Positions 34,535 to 43,797 of a DNA stretch of 64,000 nucleotides are shown in pieces (within the stretch, counting starts at the first letter, position 1; every line of letters starts with the position of its first letter). The translations under genes were made by a program, and so were the position numbers. The notes under the pieces are model-generated. The model was not told where the DNA came from. It searched no databases and worked only from the letters and a program-made list of their open reading frames with translations. Source of the stretch: Lachnospiraceae bacterium (GTDB taxonomy: Bacteria; Bacillota; Clostridia; Lachnospirales; Lachnospiraceae). The stretch is from NCBI GenBank assembly GCA_902363835.1, contig CABJBM010000010.1, forward strand, positions 1-64,000. The letters run 5' to 3'.

Positions 34535-35071
34535 ATGATTTTATCAGATAAAACAATAATCAAAATGTTAAAAGAAAAAACATTGTTAATAGAACCTCTT
34601 ACAGAAGAACAAATACAGCCTGCAAGTGTGGATATTCGTCTTGGAGATACATTCAGCATTGTTGAAGACTCACCCAATGGAATTATTACAATGGAAAATG
34701 AAATCAGTTATAAAACAATTCAAACGGATAAATATATTCTTCTTCCGGGACAGTTTGTCCTTGCAACTACATTGGAGTATTTTGTGATGCCCAATGATCT
34801 TACGGCATTTGTTGAAGGCAGAAGTTCCCTTGGAAGGATGGGCTTATTTATCCAAAATGCCGGTTGGGTTGATCCGGGATTTGAAGGAGAGATCACTCTT
34901 GAATTATTTAATGCCAACCGCTGTGCAATTGAATTACAGTCTGGCCGCAGAGTTGGACAACTTGTTTTTGCCCAGTTGGATGACGTCGCTTTAAATCCCT
35001 ATAAGGGGAAATACCAGGGACAAAAAGGTGCTACAGGTTCCAGGGTGTTTATGGATACGGTGATAAAGTAA
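34535..35071 (+). CDS. dcd: dCTP deaminase
   Basis: A 178-residue trimeric dCTP deaminase. [12 protein letters not shown] at about 29-40, [18 protein letters not shown] at about 92-109, [15 protein letters not shown] with the catalytic Glu, and the C-terminal [13 protein letters not shown] match the family. It makes dUTP from dCTP, or dUMP directly if bifunctional; the sequence alone does not settle which. It fits the pyrimidine salvage genes elsewhere in the window but is a separate unit. Confidence 0.93.
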   Translation: MILSDKTIIKMLKEKTLLIEPLTEEQIQPASVDIRLGDTFSIVEDSPNGIITMENEISYKTIQTDKYILLPGQFVLATTLEYFVMPNDLTAFVEGRSSLGRMGLFIQNAGWVDPGFEGEITLELFNANRCAIELQSGRRVGQLVFAQLDDVALNPYKGKYQGQKGATGSRVFMDTVIK

Positions 35072-35088
35072 TACAGCGCAACAAGCAT

Positions 35089-35378
35089 ATGGCAAAGGAT
35101 TTGATTTCTAAAGCAAAGTCTGTTGGGTTTGAATTAGATGGAAATTATGAATTAATTAAAGGAGATACGGCGTGTAAGCATTCCGCCCGTTTTCAAAGTG
35201 TGATCGGAACCGGGAATGTCACCTTTGTTGAAGAGCAAAAGAAAAGCAAGCTGCCCTGCAATCCATTATGCTTCATAACACAGGAAAGGATCATTGGGAT
35301 TTTCCGGATGCAATGCTCCATGGAATCTGCATTTTTAAGCTGGAGGTAAAAACCCTTTCCTGTAAAGAGCACTTATAA
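35089..35378 (+). pseudogene. Truncated, frameshifted pyridoxamine 5'-phosphate oxidase-like gene
   Basis: From 35089 the frame reads VGFELDGNYELIKGDTACKH, then RFQSVIGTGNVTFVEEQKK, as in NimA-like PNPOx proteins. The match continues only in another frame after an A-rich run at 35237-35249: QAALQSIMLHNTGKDHWDFP and DAMLHGICIFKLEVKTL, ending at TAA 35376-35378. So one base is gained or lost there. The N-terminal 50 or so residues of the family, including most of the FMN site, are absent. It is a broken relic, unless the A-run is a sequencing error, in which case it is still N-truncated. Confidence 0.65.
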
Positions 35379-35428
35379 AATTCCGGTTTATCAAATGATT
35401 TGTAAATCAATTTAAGGAGGATTTTATC

Positions 35429-36205
35429 ATGATAGTTTCAAGTACATCAGGCTATTCCGCAAATTATAGCCAGATGCAGAATATTAACAGCGGAAACCAG
35501 GACAGCGGCTTAAAGGCAATCCAGGATCAAATCGATAATGTGCAGAAGCAGCTGCAGGTTCTTTCCGGTAATGAAAAAATATCTGCTGAAGAAAAAATGA
35601 GCAAGCAAAAGGAATTGCAGCAGCAGCTTCAGGAATTGAATAAGCAGCTGGCCCAAAGAAAAATAGAAATCCAGCAGGAAAAACGGGAAAAAGCAGCCGC
35701 TAAAGCCAATGGTATGGAGGCGGTTCCCCAAAGTACGGAGAATCAGGAATCCGGTGTGATGGAAACCGTTTCTATGAAAGAAATGATCCATGCAGATGCT
35801 TCCATGAAGCAGGTAAAAACGGTCCAATTCGTGAAAACCGGAATGGAAGGCAGAGCCGGTGTGTTGGAGAGCGAAATAAAAACAGATCAGGGAAGAGGCT
35901 CCGTAGAAAAAAAGCAGTCTGAACTTGCCAAACTGAACGGACGCATAAACGATGCCTCTTCTGATATGATGAAACGGGCTTCTGGTGCCAAAACAGCATT
36001 GGAAAAATCCGGAGAAAATAAAGAGAGGGCAGAGGAAGGAAGCTGGGATAGCCGTTTAGAGGGAACAGAGAGAAACACGGTTTCAGAAAGTGTGAAAGGT
36101 GAAGAAGATTCCCAGGCTTTTCAGGCAAATGCTCAGGAGGATTCTATGTACATACAGCTGTCTGGAGAAGATGTAAAGGGCCTATATGTGGATAAAAGAG
36201 TGTAA
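35429..36205 (+). CDS. FlxA-like family protein
   Basis: A 258-residue, Gln/Lys/Glu-rich protein. The N-terminal part, residues about 30-85, is a coiled coil (IQDQIDNVQKQLQVLSGNEK and MSKQKELQQQLQELNKQLAQ) as in FlxA-like proteins; the rest is low complexity and charged. No signal peptide or membrane segment is seen. FlxA is linked with the flagellar regulon in E. coli, but no flagellar gene or sigma-D promoter is visible here. The function is unknown. An AAGGAGGATTTTATC site precedes the ATG. Confidence 0.7.
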   Translation: MIVSSTSGYSANYSQMQNINSGNQDSGLKAIQDQIDNVQKQLQVLSGNEKISAEEKMSKQKELQQQLQELNKQLAQRKIEIQQEKREKAAAKANGMEAVPQSTENQESGVMETVSMKEMIHADASMKQVKTVQFVKTGMEGRAGVLESEIKTDQGRGSVEKKQSELAKLNGRINDASSDMMKRASGAKTALEKSGENKERAEEGSWDSRLEGTERNTVSESVKGEEDSQAFQANAQEDSMYIQLSGEDVKGLYVDKRV

Positions 36206-36278
36206 TTTCAGGAGAATTTTAAGAAATGAAATCTCTTAATCACGGATTGGCAGCACAGATGGTGAATAATATGCTTTT

Positions 36279-36306
36279 AAGCCGTCACATTGTGGCGGCT
36301 TTTATA
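36279..36306 (+). terminator. Terminator after FlxA-like gene
   Basis: AAGCCGTCAC pairs with GTGGCGGCTT over an ATT loop, with one T-G pair, then TTTATAG. Confidence 0.75.
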
Positions 36307-36417
36307 GTGAGGAAAGCAAAATATAGTATAGTTTGTGAATAGTTTAACTATTTCTTGAACAAATTTTCCATGACGGCCATCAGACAGAGATACAAATATA
36401 ACAGGAGGATTTATTAT

Positions 36418-37146
36418 ATGGAATTTAGACGGCTGACAGATCGTATTTATTACAGCATGTTTGATAAAGAGGCCGACAGGCCGGTTCTTGGATACGTAAG
36501 CGGACAGAAGTATTCCTTCATGGTAGACGCAGGTAATTCCAAAAGCCATATGAAAGCATTTCATGAAGCCCTGGACAAAGAGGGCTTTAAAAGACCGGAC
36601 ATGATCGCGGTCACCCATTGGCATTGGGATCATACCTTTGGCATGCATGCAGCGGAAGGAATCACCATTGCCCATGAAAAAACCAACAATAAATTAAAAG
36701 AAATGGCAAAGTGGCAATGGACGGATTCTGAGATGAAAAAGAGGCTGGAAACAAAGGTTGAGATAGAATTTGCTGATACCTGTATCCGTAAAGAATATTC
36801 CCTGCTTTCGGAAATACAGGTGGTAACTTCTGACCTTTCTTTTGTTGAGACCATGAAAATTGACTTAGGAGGTATTACTGCAGAATTACATCAAGTGGAA
36901 TCTCCCCACAGTGACGATTGCGTCTGCATATTTATACCTGAGGAAAGGGTGTTATTTATTGGAGATGCGGTTGGAGTGGATTATTATAATAACTGTTTTT
37001 TAGATAAGGATAAATTGCGTTCATTGATTGGCGCTGTGGAAGGGTTTGATTTTGATACTTGTGTCCTGGGACATGCCGAACCCATGAGTAAGGAGAATAT
37101 TCTGAACATCATGCATTCTCTTCTGAACCGTCAGGAAAACTCATGA
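36418..37146 (+). CDS. MBL-fold metallo-hydrolase
   Basis: A 242-residue metallo-beta-lactamase-fold hydrolase. The metal motif HxHxDH is VTHWHWDHTFG at about 67, further ligands are the His of VESPHSDDC, the Asp of FIGDAVG and the His of LGHAEPMS. It binds two metal ions; the substrate is unknown. AGGAGGATTTATT selects the ATG at 36418. It is monocistronic. Confidence 0.9.
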   Translation: MEFRRLTDRIYYSMFDKEADRPVLGYVSGQKYSFMVDAGNSKSHMKAFHEALDKEGFKRPDMIAVTHWHWDHTFGMHAAEGITIAHEKTNNKLKEMAKWQWTDSEMKKRLETKVEIEFADTCIRKEYSLLSEIQVVTSDLSFVETMKIDLGGITAELHQVESPHSDDCVCIFIPEERVLFIGDAVGVDYYNNCFLDKDKLRSLIGAVEGFDFDTCVLGHAEPMSKENILNIMHSLLNRQENS

Positions 37147-37291
37147 TATTATGGAATAACGTGTGAAATCCATCCGGAAAATCCTTTGCTATGCCATAAT
37201 CTGTTTTCGTGGTATATTTAATATGAGAAAGTTAAAAATAACGGTAATCATTGATAATTACATGATGCAGATAAGAACAGGAGGTTTTACC

Positions 37292-37696
37292 ATGTTAGGT
37301 CATTATTTAATGTTTAACAGAAACTGCGAAGAAGCAGTTAAAACTTATGAAGAGGCATTTAACGGGAAGGTTATTGAGATGCAAAAATACAGCGACATGC
37401 CGCCAAATCCCGCTTTTCCCATCCGTGATGAAGATAAAAACCTGGTTTTACATGCCAAGCTGCAGCTTGACGGCATGGAACTCATGTGCGCCGACAGCTC
37501 TGAGAAAAGCACGAAAGGCGATAATATGTATGTTTCCATTACAGCAACGGATGCTGAACTGGTGAAAAAAGCATGGGATATTTTAAAGCAGGATGGAAAA
37601 ATATATATGGAGCTTAGTCCGTCATTTTTTGCGGTTCTCCATGGATCCTTACAGGATAAATATGGCATTAACTGGATGTTTACGGCATTGAAATAA
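37292..37696 (+). CDS. VOC family protein, PhnB-like
   Basis: A 134-residue glyoxalase-fold protein of the PhnB/3-demethylubiquinone-like branch: HYLMFNRNCEEAVKTYEEAF opens, LQLDGMELMCADS is central, and it ends with LQDKYGINWMF. There is no methyltransferase domain. ACAGGAGGTTTTACC selects the ATG at 37292. It probably binds a small ligand; the role is unknown. A DUF1801 gene follows after 63 bp. Confidence 0.88.
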   Translation: MLGHYLMFNRNCEEAVKTYEEAFNGKVIEMQKYSDMPPNPAFPIRDEDKNLVLHAKLQLDGMELMCADSSEKSTKGDNMYVSITATDAELVKKAWDILKQDGKIYMELSPSFFAVLHGSLQDKYGINWMFTALK

Positions 37697-37759
37697 GTAC
37701 AGGCTCTGCCGGTACAAGGAACTGTTAAAGAGAATTTTTACAGGAAGGAGGGTTTTTCC

Positions 37760-38158
37760 ATGGAAGATCAGTCTTCAAAGGATATGAAAACCCCGTCCCA
37801 GTTAATAGACGAGAGAATTGAAGAATTGGGTGACTGGAGGGGGCAGATGCTCTCAAAGGTGAGGAGCTTAATCAGGCAGGCAGATCCTGAAACAGTGGAG
37901 GAATGGAAGTGGAGGGGAACCCCTGTGTGGTATCATGACGGGATGATCTGTACAGGAGAAACCTACAAAAACGTTGTGAAGGTGACATTTGCAAAGGGAG
38001 CCTCCTTAAATGATCCTGCCCGCATGTTCAACTCAAGCCTGGAGGGAAATGCCAGGAGAGCGATTGATTTTCACGAGGGTGAGGAAATCGATGAGGAGGC
38101 TTTTAAGGGGCTGATCCGGGAGGCTGTTGCCTTAAACCAATCCAGCCGGAAGAAGTGA
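37760..38158 (+). CDS. DUF1801 domain protein
   Basis: A 132-residue protein of the DUF1801 (YdhG-like) family: the pattern VEEWKWRGTPVWYHDGMICT, KVTFAKGASL and ARRAIDFHEGEEID is typical. The function is unknown. It is likely co-transcribed with the PhnB-like gene. AGGAAGGAGGGTTTTTCC precedes the ATG. Confidence 0.85.
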   Translation: MEDQSSKDMKTPSQLIDERIEELGDWRGQMLSKVRSLIRQADPETVEEWKWRGTPVWYHDGMICTGETYKNVVKVTFAKGASLNDPARMFNSSLEGNARRAIDFHEGEEIDEEAFKGLIREAVALNQSSRKK

Positions 38159-38268
38159 GCTTTTCAGAGAATTTTGCATTTGAAGATGATCCTGCCGGTT
38201 CACCATAACATGGAAACCGGTAAGGGTGTTAAAATATCTGGTGCAATGCTTTCGCTAAAGAATCAGAT

Positions 38269-38293
38269 TCGTCCTTAAAAGGGACGATTTTTA
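38269..38293 (+). terminator. Terminator after DUF1801 gene
   Basis: TCGTCCT pairs with GGGACGA around TTAAA, followed by TTTTTATTT. The remaining stretch 38294-38500 holds no gene I can support. Confidence 0.7.
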
Positions 38294-38500
38294 TTTATGG
38301 TTTATAGGTGAGCTGGTGATATTTCGGGATTCCTTGGGAAGCAGCCCGGCACCGCTATTGCCTGACGAATATTCCAAAATGACCATGATTGACATGCGTT
38401 ATATTCCCAGTAATATAATCCGGTAATTACGTAATCTTTCATGGCCTGACTTTAAAAAGCTGTTATCATTATAATAAGATACGAAAGGAAGGATGGCGGG

Positions 38501-39097
38501 ATGAAAAAACTGGACAGAGAATTCTACAACAGGGATTCGATCCTGGTTGCCAGGGAGATATTGGGAAAGGTGCTTGTCCATGAATGGGAAGGACAGAGGA
38601 TTTCTGCCAGGATCGTGGAGGCGGAGGCGTATATGGGCGTGGAAGACAAGGCCGCCCATTCTTACGGTGGAAGAAGAACTCCAAGGGTGGAAGTTATGTA
38701 TGGCGATCCAGGTTTTGCTTATATATTTCCTATCTATGGGATGCATTTCTGCTTTAACGTGGTGACAAGGGAAAAGGGCGTTCCCCAGGCGGTTTTAATA
38801 AGGGGAGTCCAGCCATTGGAGGGAATCCAGTGGATGGCACAACAAAGATATGGAAAGCCTTATGAGGAGCTGTCCAAAAGCCAGTTAAAGGGCTTTACAA
38901 ACGGGCCGGGAAAGCTGTGCAAGGCATTATCCCTGGACAGAAGCCATAACGGCATGGACCTGTGCGGTGATCAGGTGTATCTTGAGGAGGGGACAGGAGA
39001 AAGTTTTCATATTATAGCCACAAAACGTGTGGGAATTGACTATGCTGAGGAAGCCAGGGACTATCTTTGGCGGTTTCATATAGAAGGGTGCCTGTAG
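38501..39097 (+). CDS. mpg: DNA-3-methyladenine glycosylase (AAG/MPG type)
   Basis: A 198-residue base-excision repair glycosylase. LGKVLVHEWEGQRISARIVE with ETEA-like EAEAYMG, DKAAHSYGGRRTPRVEVMYG, AYIFPIYGMHFCFNVVT and GPGKLCKALSL match the AAG fold; the catalytic Glu lies in the first motif. It removes alkylated purines. AGGAAGGATGGCGGG precedes the ATG. Confidence 0.93.
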   Translation: MKKLDREFYNRDSILVAREILGKVLVHEWEGQRISARIVEAEAYMGVEDKAAHSYGGRRTPRVEVMYGDPGFAYIFPIYGMHFCFNVVTREKGVPQAVLIRGVQPLEGIQWMAQQRYGKPYEELSKSQLKGFTNGPGKLCKALSLDRSHNGMDLCGDQVYLEEGTGESFHIIATKRVGIDYAEEARDYLWRFHIEGCL

Positions 39098-39126
39098 ACT
39101 CTTTAAGATATTTTTCATAAGAAACA

Positions 39127-39149
39127 AAGAGCCTGCAATGCAGACTCTT
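39127..39149. terminator. Bidirectional terminator between convergent genes
   Basis: AAGAGCCTGC faces GCAGACTCTT with one mismatch, between the glycosylase (+) and a methyltransferase (-). Confidence 0.6.
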
Positions 39150-39156
39150 GTGACGG

Positions 39157-39888
39157 TTATTTTTTTCTGGCTGAAATGATCAGCATCATTGGCCTGCGAA
39201 GCTCATCTTCCATACCCTTGATGGTTTGAAGCAGATGTTCTGAAGGCTGGGGTTCCACAATTCCGGTTAACTCAAAGCCTCCCTGTATCAAACCGTTTAA
39301 GTAGATTGTAAGTGTTTTATGATATTTTGTGATGTTCTCTCCAAGGAAACTGGCCTGTCTCTGCCCCTCAAAAAAGTAGTTGTCAACCGGGAAGTGAAGA
39401 ATCTTTCCGGTTTCATCATAATACCATTCCTGGCTTCCGTATGCCGTAAAAACCGGATGCTCCACAGAAAAAACAAAATCTCCGCCCTGTACCAGGCAGG
39501 AGGATACCTTCTTAAGGATCTGCTCAAAGGATTCTATATAGTGGAATGCAAGAGAGCTGATGATCACATCAAAGGAATTTTCGCTGAAAGAAATATCTTC
39601 TATGGGCATTTGAAGGTAGGAGATTTTGCCGTTTGTTTTTTCTTTTGCGGCTGAAAGCATTTTTTCAGAAATGTCAACGCCTGTGACAGCCTTAGCGCCG
39701 TGCTCTACGGCATACTGGCAGTGCCAGCCAAATCCGCAGCCTAAATCCAGTACCCGTTTTTCTTTAAAATCAGGCAGCATTGATTCAAGGGTCTTCCATT
39801 CGCCTGCACCGGCAAGTCCTTTTGTGGAGCGATCCATTTTACTGTATTTTTCAAAAAATGTTTTATTATCGTAAGGATTCTGTTTCAT
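39157..39888 (-). CDS. Class I SAM-dependent methyltransferase
   Basis: A 243-residue methyltransferase: FFEKYSKMDRSTKGLAGAGE opens, motif I is VLDLGCGFGWHCQYAVEHGA at about 50, then TGVDISEKML and IISSLAFHYI. This pattern is common in uncharacterised Firmicute methyltransferases. The substrate is unknown. On the minus strand a TATAAT lies near 39970-39975. It is convergent with the glycosylase gene. Confidence 0.9.
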   Translation of the reverse strand: MKQNPYDNKTFFEKYSKMDRSTKGLAGAGEWKTLESMLPDFKEKRVLDLGCGFGWHCQYAVEHGAKAVTGVDISEKMLSAAKEKTNGKISYLQMPIEDISFSENSFDVIISSLAFHYIESFEQILKKVSSCLVQGGDFVFSVEHPVFTAYGSQEWYYDETGKILHFPVDNYFFEGQRQASFLGENITKYHKTLTIYLNGLIQGGFELTGIVEPQPSEHLLQTIKGMEDELRRPMMLIISARKK

Positions 39889-40165
39889 GGCTGATTTCTC
39901 CTGTTTAAAGTATTTTTATTCGCTGTTCGGGAAGATATGTTCTTCCTTTTCTTTGAAGATTTAAAATAATTATATCACGGCTGTCAGGAAAAGTCCTTAA
40001 AAATCAGAAAAACAGGAGGTTTTGGCCTGGCTGTTCATCACGATAAACAGGAATGACTATTGTTAATATGTAAAAATTGATGTAAAATTTATATAGCATT
40101 TATCGCAAGGTTTTGCGGAGCAATCCATACACGGATGGGTCCGCAGGCGGAAGGAGGCCATTATT

Positions 40166-40777
40166 CTGGAAAAGGAACAATTTTCGACCCGGCGTCCTGG
40201 AATCATCGGAGAAGAAAAATTCAGACAGTATGCGGTGCTGATTCCCCTGATCCGTATTTCAGGGATCCCTTATCTGCTGTTTGAGAAAAGGTCCAATCAG
40301 CTGAGACGCCAGCCGGGAGAAGTCTGTTTTCCCGGTGGAAAGCTTGAAACCGGGGAGTCTTTGGAGGAATGTGCGGTTCGTGAAACGGTGGAGGAATTGA
40401 ACGTGCTGCCCCAGCAGATTGAGGTGATGGGACCGGGAGATATTTACCTGTCGCCCTTTAATCTGATGATCCATACATTTATGGGTGTTATAAAGGATTA
40501 TCAGGATACCTTCAGCAAGGATGAAGTGGAGGCGATTATAAAAGTGCCCTTGGATTTCTTTTTGGGCCAGGAACCGGAACGATTTGTGAGCAGGCTGATT
40601 TCAGAACCGCCGGATGATTTTCCGTATGAATGGATCCCCGGAGGGGTAAAATACCCTTGGGCAAAAGGAACCTATGACGTCTTGTTTTATAAATATGAAG
40701 ACTGGATCATATGGGGCATGACGGCACAAATCGTGAAGTCAGCGGTGAATCTGATGGAAGAATATCATATCAGGTGA
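40166..40777 (+). CDS. Nudix hydrolase, CoA pyrophosphatase type, non-AUG start
   Basis: About 203 residues. The Nudix box [20 protein letters not shown] plus EELNV is complete, and [13 protein letters not shown] just before it is the extra motif of CoA pyrophosphatases, which cut CoA to phosphopantetheine and 3',5'-ADP. The expected N terminus ([20 protein letters not shown]) is encoded upstream of the first GTG at 40235, and no ATG, GTG or TTG precedes it. AAGGAGG at 40151-40157 points to CTG 40166 (8-bp spacing) or ATT 40163 as start. Either would be a rare start codon and might keep expression low. Confidence 0.82.
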   Translation: MEKEQFSTRRPGIIGEEKFRQYAVLIPLIRISGIPYLLFEKRSNQLRRQPGEVCFPGGKLETGESLEECAVRETVEELNVLPQQIEVMGPGDIYLSPFNLMIHTFMGVIKDYQDTFSKDEVEAIIKVPLDFFLGQEPERFVSRLISEPPDDFPYEWIPGGVKYPWAKGTYDVLFYKYEDWIIWGMTAQIVKSAVNLMEEYHIR

Positions 40778-40811
40778 TTTCATGGAAAAAATACTAAGAG
40801 AGGTGATTCCT

Positions 40812-41762
40812 ATGAGAAAAGAAATTTATCTGGCAGGCGGTTGCTTTTGGGGAACAGAAAAGTATCTGGAAAATATTCCGGGCGTCCTGTTCACGGAGGT
40901 GGGATATGCCAATGGCAATACCGAGAATCCAACTTACGAGGAAGTGTGCAGATATAATACAGGGCACGCGGAAGCAGTGAAGGTGGAATATGACGACAGC
41001 ATTATAGGGCTGCCGTATATTCTGCAGCTTTACTATGATGTGATCAATCCCGTAAGCGTAAACCGCCAGGGAGGTGATGTGGGTTCACAGTACAGGACCG
41101 GAATCTATTTTATCGATGAAGAAGATGAGGCGGTGATCCTGGATTCCATAAGCGAACTTCAGAAAAAATATAAAGAGAAAATAGCGATTGAAGTAAAGCC
41201 TCTTTCCAATTACTACAGGGCAGAGGAATACCACCAGAAATATCTGGACAAAAACCCGGGCGGATACTGCCATATCGGAGCTGATAAATTTGAAAAGGCA
41301 AAGAAGGCAGAAGATAAAAGTAAGAAATATGTGAAAAAAGCAAAGGATGAATTGAAAGAAAACCTGACCGGACTTCAGTTTGAAGTCACCCAGAACAGCG
41401 CAACAGAGCCTCCTTTTCAAAATGAGTATTATGACAAATTTGAAGAAGGAATTTATGTGGATATTACAACTGGGGAACCACTTTTTATGTCAACCGATAA
41501 ATTTGAGTCAGGCTGCGGCTGGCCCAGTTTTTCCAAGCCAATTGATTGGAAGTCCATTGAGAATATAGAGGACCGGAGCTTTGGAAGGGTCCGCACGGAA
41601 GTGAGGAGTAAGCTGGGAGATGCCCATTTAGGCCATGTATTTGAGGATGGTCCCCTGGATAAGGGAGGGCTGCGCTATTGCATTAACAGCGCTTCTCTAA
41701 AGTTCATTCCAAAGGAAAAGATGGAGAAGGAAGGATACGGGGATTATTTAAAGCTGTTTTAA
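40812..41762 (+). CDS. msrAB: Fused methionine sulfoxide reductase MsrA-MsrB
   Basis: A 316-residue fusion. MsrA covers about 1-160 with catalytic Cys11 in GGCFWG and [15 protein letters not shown] Lys-rich linker follows (about 160-185), then MsrB with [10 protein letters not shown] and the catalytic Cys in [11 protein letters not shown]. The zinc CxxC pairs of some MsrB proteins are absent. It repairs both S- and R-sulfoxides of methionine. AGAGGTGATTCCT selects the ATG at 40812. Confidence 0.95.
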   Translation: MRKEIYLAGGCFWGTEKYLENIPGVLFTEVGYANGNTENPTYEEVCRYNTGHAEAVKVEYDDSIIGLPYILQLYYDVINPVSVNRQGGDVGSQYRTGIYFIDEEDEAVILDSISELQKKYKEKIAIEVKPLSNYYRAEEYHQKYLDKNPGGYCHIGADKFEKAKKAEDKSKKYVKKAKDELKENLTGLQFEVTQNSATEPPFQNEYYDKFEEGIYVDITTGEPLFMSTDKFESGCGWPSFSKPIDWKSIENIEDRSFGRVRTEVRSKLGDAHLGHVFEDGPLDKGGLRYCINSASLKFIPKEKMEKEGYGDYLKLF

Positions 41763-41793
41763 ATGGCATGGCTCAATAAAAAACGGAAGAAGA

Positions 41794-42342
41794 ATGAAGA
41801 TGATTGATGAAATACTGCAATATAATAAAGAGTTTGTTGAAAACAAGGGATATGTAAAATATATTACCAATAAGTTTCCGGATAAGAAGATCGCCATTGT
41901 ATCCTGCATGGACACAAGATTAACGGAATTATTGCCGGCAGCTCTGGGGTTGAAAAACGGGGATGCAAAAATCATCAAAAATGCGGGGGGAATTATTTCC
42001 CACCCGTTTGGAAGCGCAATGAGAAGCCTGTTGATTGGCATTTATGAACTGGATGTTAAGGAGATTCTTGTAATCGGCCACACGGATTGCGGGGCCAGAC
42101 ATACTGACAGTAAAAAAATTATAGAAAAAATGAAACAGCGGGGGATCGAGCAGAAGAACATTGATCTTGTAAAATACTATGGCATTGATTTTGACTCATG
42201 GCTGGGAGGGTTTATGGATCTGGATCTTTCCATTAAAAAGTCCGTAGAGCTGATACGCAGCCATCCTTTTGTTCCTGAGGAGATTATGGTATACGGATTG
42301 GTAATTGATTCCTTAACAGGAGAATTAAGGAAGGTCGTTTAA
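41794..42342 (+). CDS. Beta-class carbonic anhydrase
   Basis: A 182-residue beta-carbonic anhydrase. The zinc ligands are Cys in VSCMDTRL and His/Cys in GHTDCGAR; the Asp-Arg dyad is in the first motif. It interconverts CO2 and bicarbonate in the cytosol. It is 31 bp after msrAB and may share its transcript. An ATG at 41800 is an alternative start. Confidence 0.92.
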   Translation: MKMIDEILQYNKEFVENKGYVKYITNKFPDKKIAIVSCMDTRLTELLPAALGLKNGDAKIIKNAGGIISHPFGSAMRSLLIGIYELDVKEILVIGHTDCGARHTDSKKIIEKMKQRGIEQKNIDLVKYYGIDFDSWLGGFMDLDLSIKKSVELIRSHPFVPEEIMVYGLVIDSLTGELRKVV

Positions 42343-42405
42343 AAGAGCTTTCAGCCCGGGCCCCCCTGAAAATAAACATTGGATTGTACTCGAGAGGTGA
42401 TAAGT

Positions 42406-43395
42406 ATGAAGTTAGGAATTGTTGGATCAGGAATGATTGTGCAGGAATTTCTGCCCATGGTTCATCATTTGGAAAAAACAGAGGTAACAGCTGTCTGCTG
42501 TACCAAAAGAAGTGAGGCTGCAGGCAGGGAGCTTGCAGACAAATATCACATAAAACATGTTTTTACGGATTTTCAGGAATTTTTAAACAGCGGTGTGGAT
42601 ACGGTTTACGTGGCTCTGCCCAATCACCTGCACTTTCAGTTTGCTAAGGAGTCATTGGAGTCAGGCAAGCATGTGATCGTTGAAAAGCCCTTTACAACAA
42701 CCTATAAGGAATCCTTGATATTAAGCAGGATTGCCAGGGAAAAGAAACTGTTTTTGATTGAAGCGGTTACAACCTTACATCTGCCAAATTATAAAAAAAT
42801 AAAAGAACTTCTGCCGTCTCTTGGAAACATTCGGATCGTACAATGCAACTACTCCCAGTATTCCAGAAGATATGACAGCTTTAAAGAAGGACGGATTTTA
42901 CCTGCCTTTGATCCCAAATGTTCCGGCGGCGCTCTCATGGATATTAATATTTATAACATCCATTACATCGCGGGATTATTCGGCAGACCACAGAACGTGG
43001 AATATTTCCCAAATGTGGAAAGGGGAATTGACACATCCGGAATATTGATACTGGATTACGGCAGCTTTAAATGTACCTGTGTCGGGGCAAAGGACTGCAA
43101 GGCACCAATTGCAAACAACATCCAGGGAGATAAGGGGGTTATCCATCAGGATACGCCTACCAGCATCTGCGATAACTTTGAATTAATCATGAATGATAAT
43201 ACAAAATCCTTTGTCAATGAGAGTAACTGCGATCACCGCATGATGAATGAATTCCTGGAATTCCAGGATATGATCTGCGGCAATGATCTGGAAAAATGCT
43301 ATAAGCTGCTGGATCACACCCTTCTGGTGAGCGAGATCCAGACAATTGCAAGGCGCAAGGGAGGAATCCTATTTCCGGCGGATGAGGAAATTTGA
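42406..43395 (+). CDS. Gfo/Idh/MocA family oxidoreductase
   Basis: A 329-residue NAD(P)-dependent sugar-type dehydrogenase. KLGIVGSGMIVQEFLPMV is the Rossmann loop, VYVALPNHLHFQFA and HVIVEKPFTT (catalytic Lys of EKP) follow, then the C-terminal alpha/beta domain with GGALMDINIYNIHY. The substrate is unknown. CGAGAGGTGATAAGT selects the ATG at 42406. Confidence 0.9.
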   Translation: MKLGIVGSGMIVQEFLPMVHHLEKTEVTAVCCTKRSEAAGRELADKYHIKHVFTDFQEFLNSGVDTVYVALPNHLHFQFAKESLESGKHVIVEKPFTTTYKESLILSRIAREKKLFLIEAVTTLHLPNYKKIKELLPSLGNIRIVQCNYSQYSRRYDSFKEGRILPAFDPKCSGGALMDINIYNIHYIAGLFGRPQNVEYFPNVERGIDTSGILILDYGSFKCTCVGAKDCKAPIANNIQGDKGVIHQDTPTSICDNFELIMNDNTKSFVNESNCDHRMMNEFLEFQDMICGNDLEKCYKLLDHTLLVSEIQTIARRKGGILFPADEEI

Positions 43396-43429
43396 GATGA
43401 ATTCCTGCAGATAAAATTACTTTTCATAA

Positions 43430-43458
43430 TTGACAATTCCTCCTGCCTGTGTTATTAT
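43430..43458 (+). promoter_or_regulatory. Promoter of the T-box transcript
   Basis: TTGACA (43430-43435) and TATTAT (43453-43458), 17-bp spacer, just upstream of T-box stem I. Confidence 0.7.
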
Positions 43459-43469
43459 TGCGGAAATAG

Positions 43470-43753
43470 TGAAAAGGCAATGAAGAGAAGTAGTACATAT
43501 ACAATAAATTTCAGAGAGAAGATGGTTGGTGCGAATCTTCATTTTAGTATATCGAAGCAGTCTCCGAGCTTTGAACCGAATAACGATTTCTTTCCTGATT
43601 TAGGGGAGATGGTTTAGTAGGCTTCAACGTATTCCCACGTTACAGGGACACGATATGCTTGTATCGTAGAGAGTGCAGAGGTTTCTCTGAATTTAGGTGG
43701 TAACACGGATTGTATATTCGCCCTAAACGTTTCGACGTTTAGGGCGTTTTTTT
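43470..43753 (+). promoter_or_regulatory. T-box riboswitch, alanine specifier
   Basis: Stem I shows AGTA (43489-43494), CAGAGAG, GGTTGGTGCGA and the helix ATATAC/GTATAT. The loop then reads GAA followed by GCA at 43557-43559, an alanine codon. The T-box core is TTTAGGTGGTAACACGG near 43692-43708, with TGGT able to pair the tRNA end (N=U fits an A discriminator as in tRNA-Ala). The terminator is CGCCCTAAACGT, loop TTCG, ACGTTTAGGGCG, then seven T (43719-43753). Uncharged tRNA-Ala should permit transcription of the aminotransferase downstream. Confidence 0.9.
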
Positions 43754-43797
43754 ATTACCTTCCCCTATTAAAAATACATGAAAAGAGGAGAAAATTA

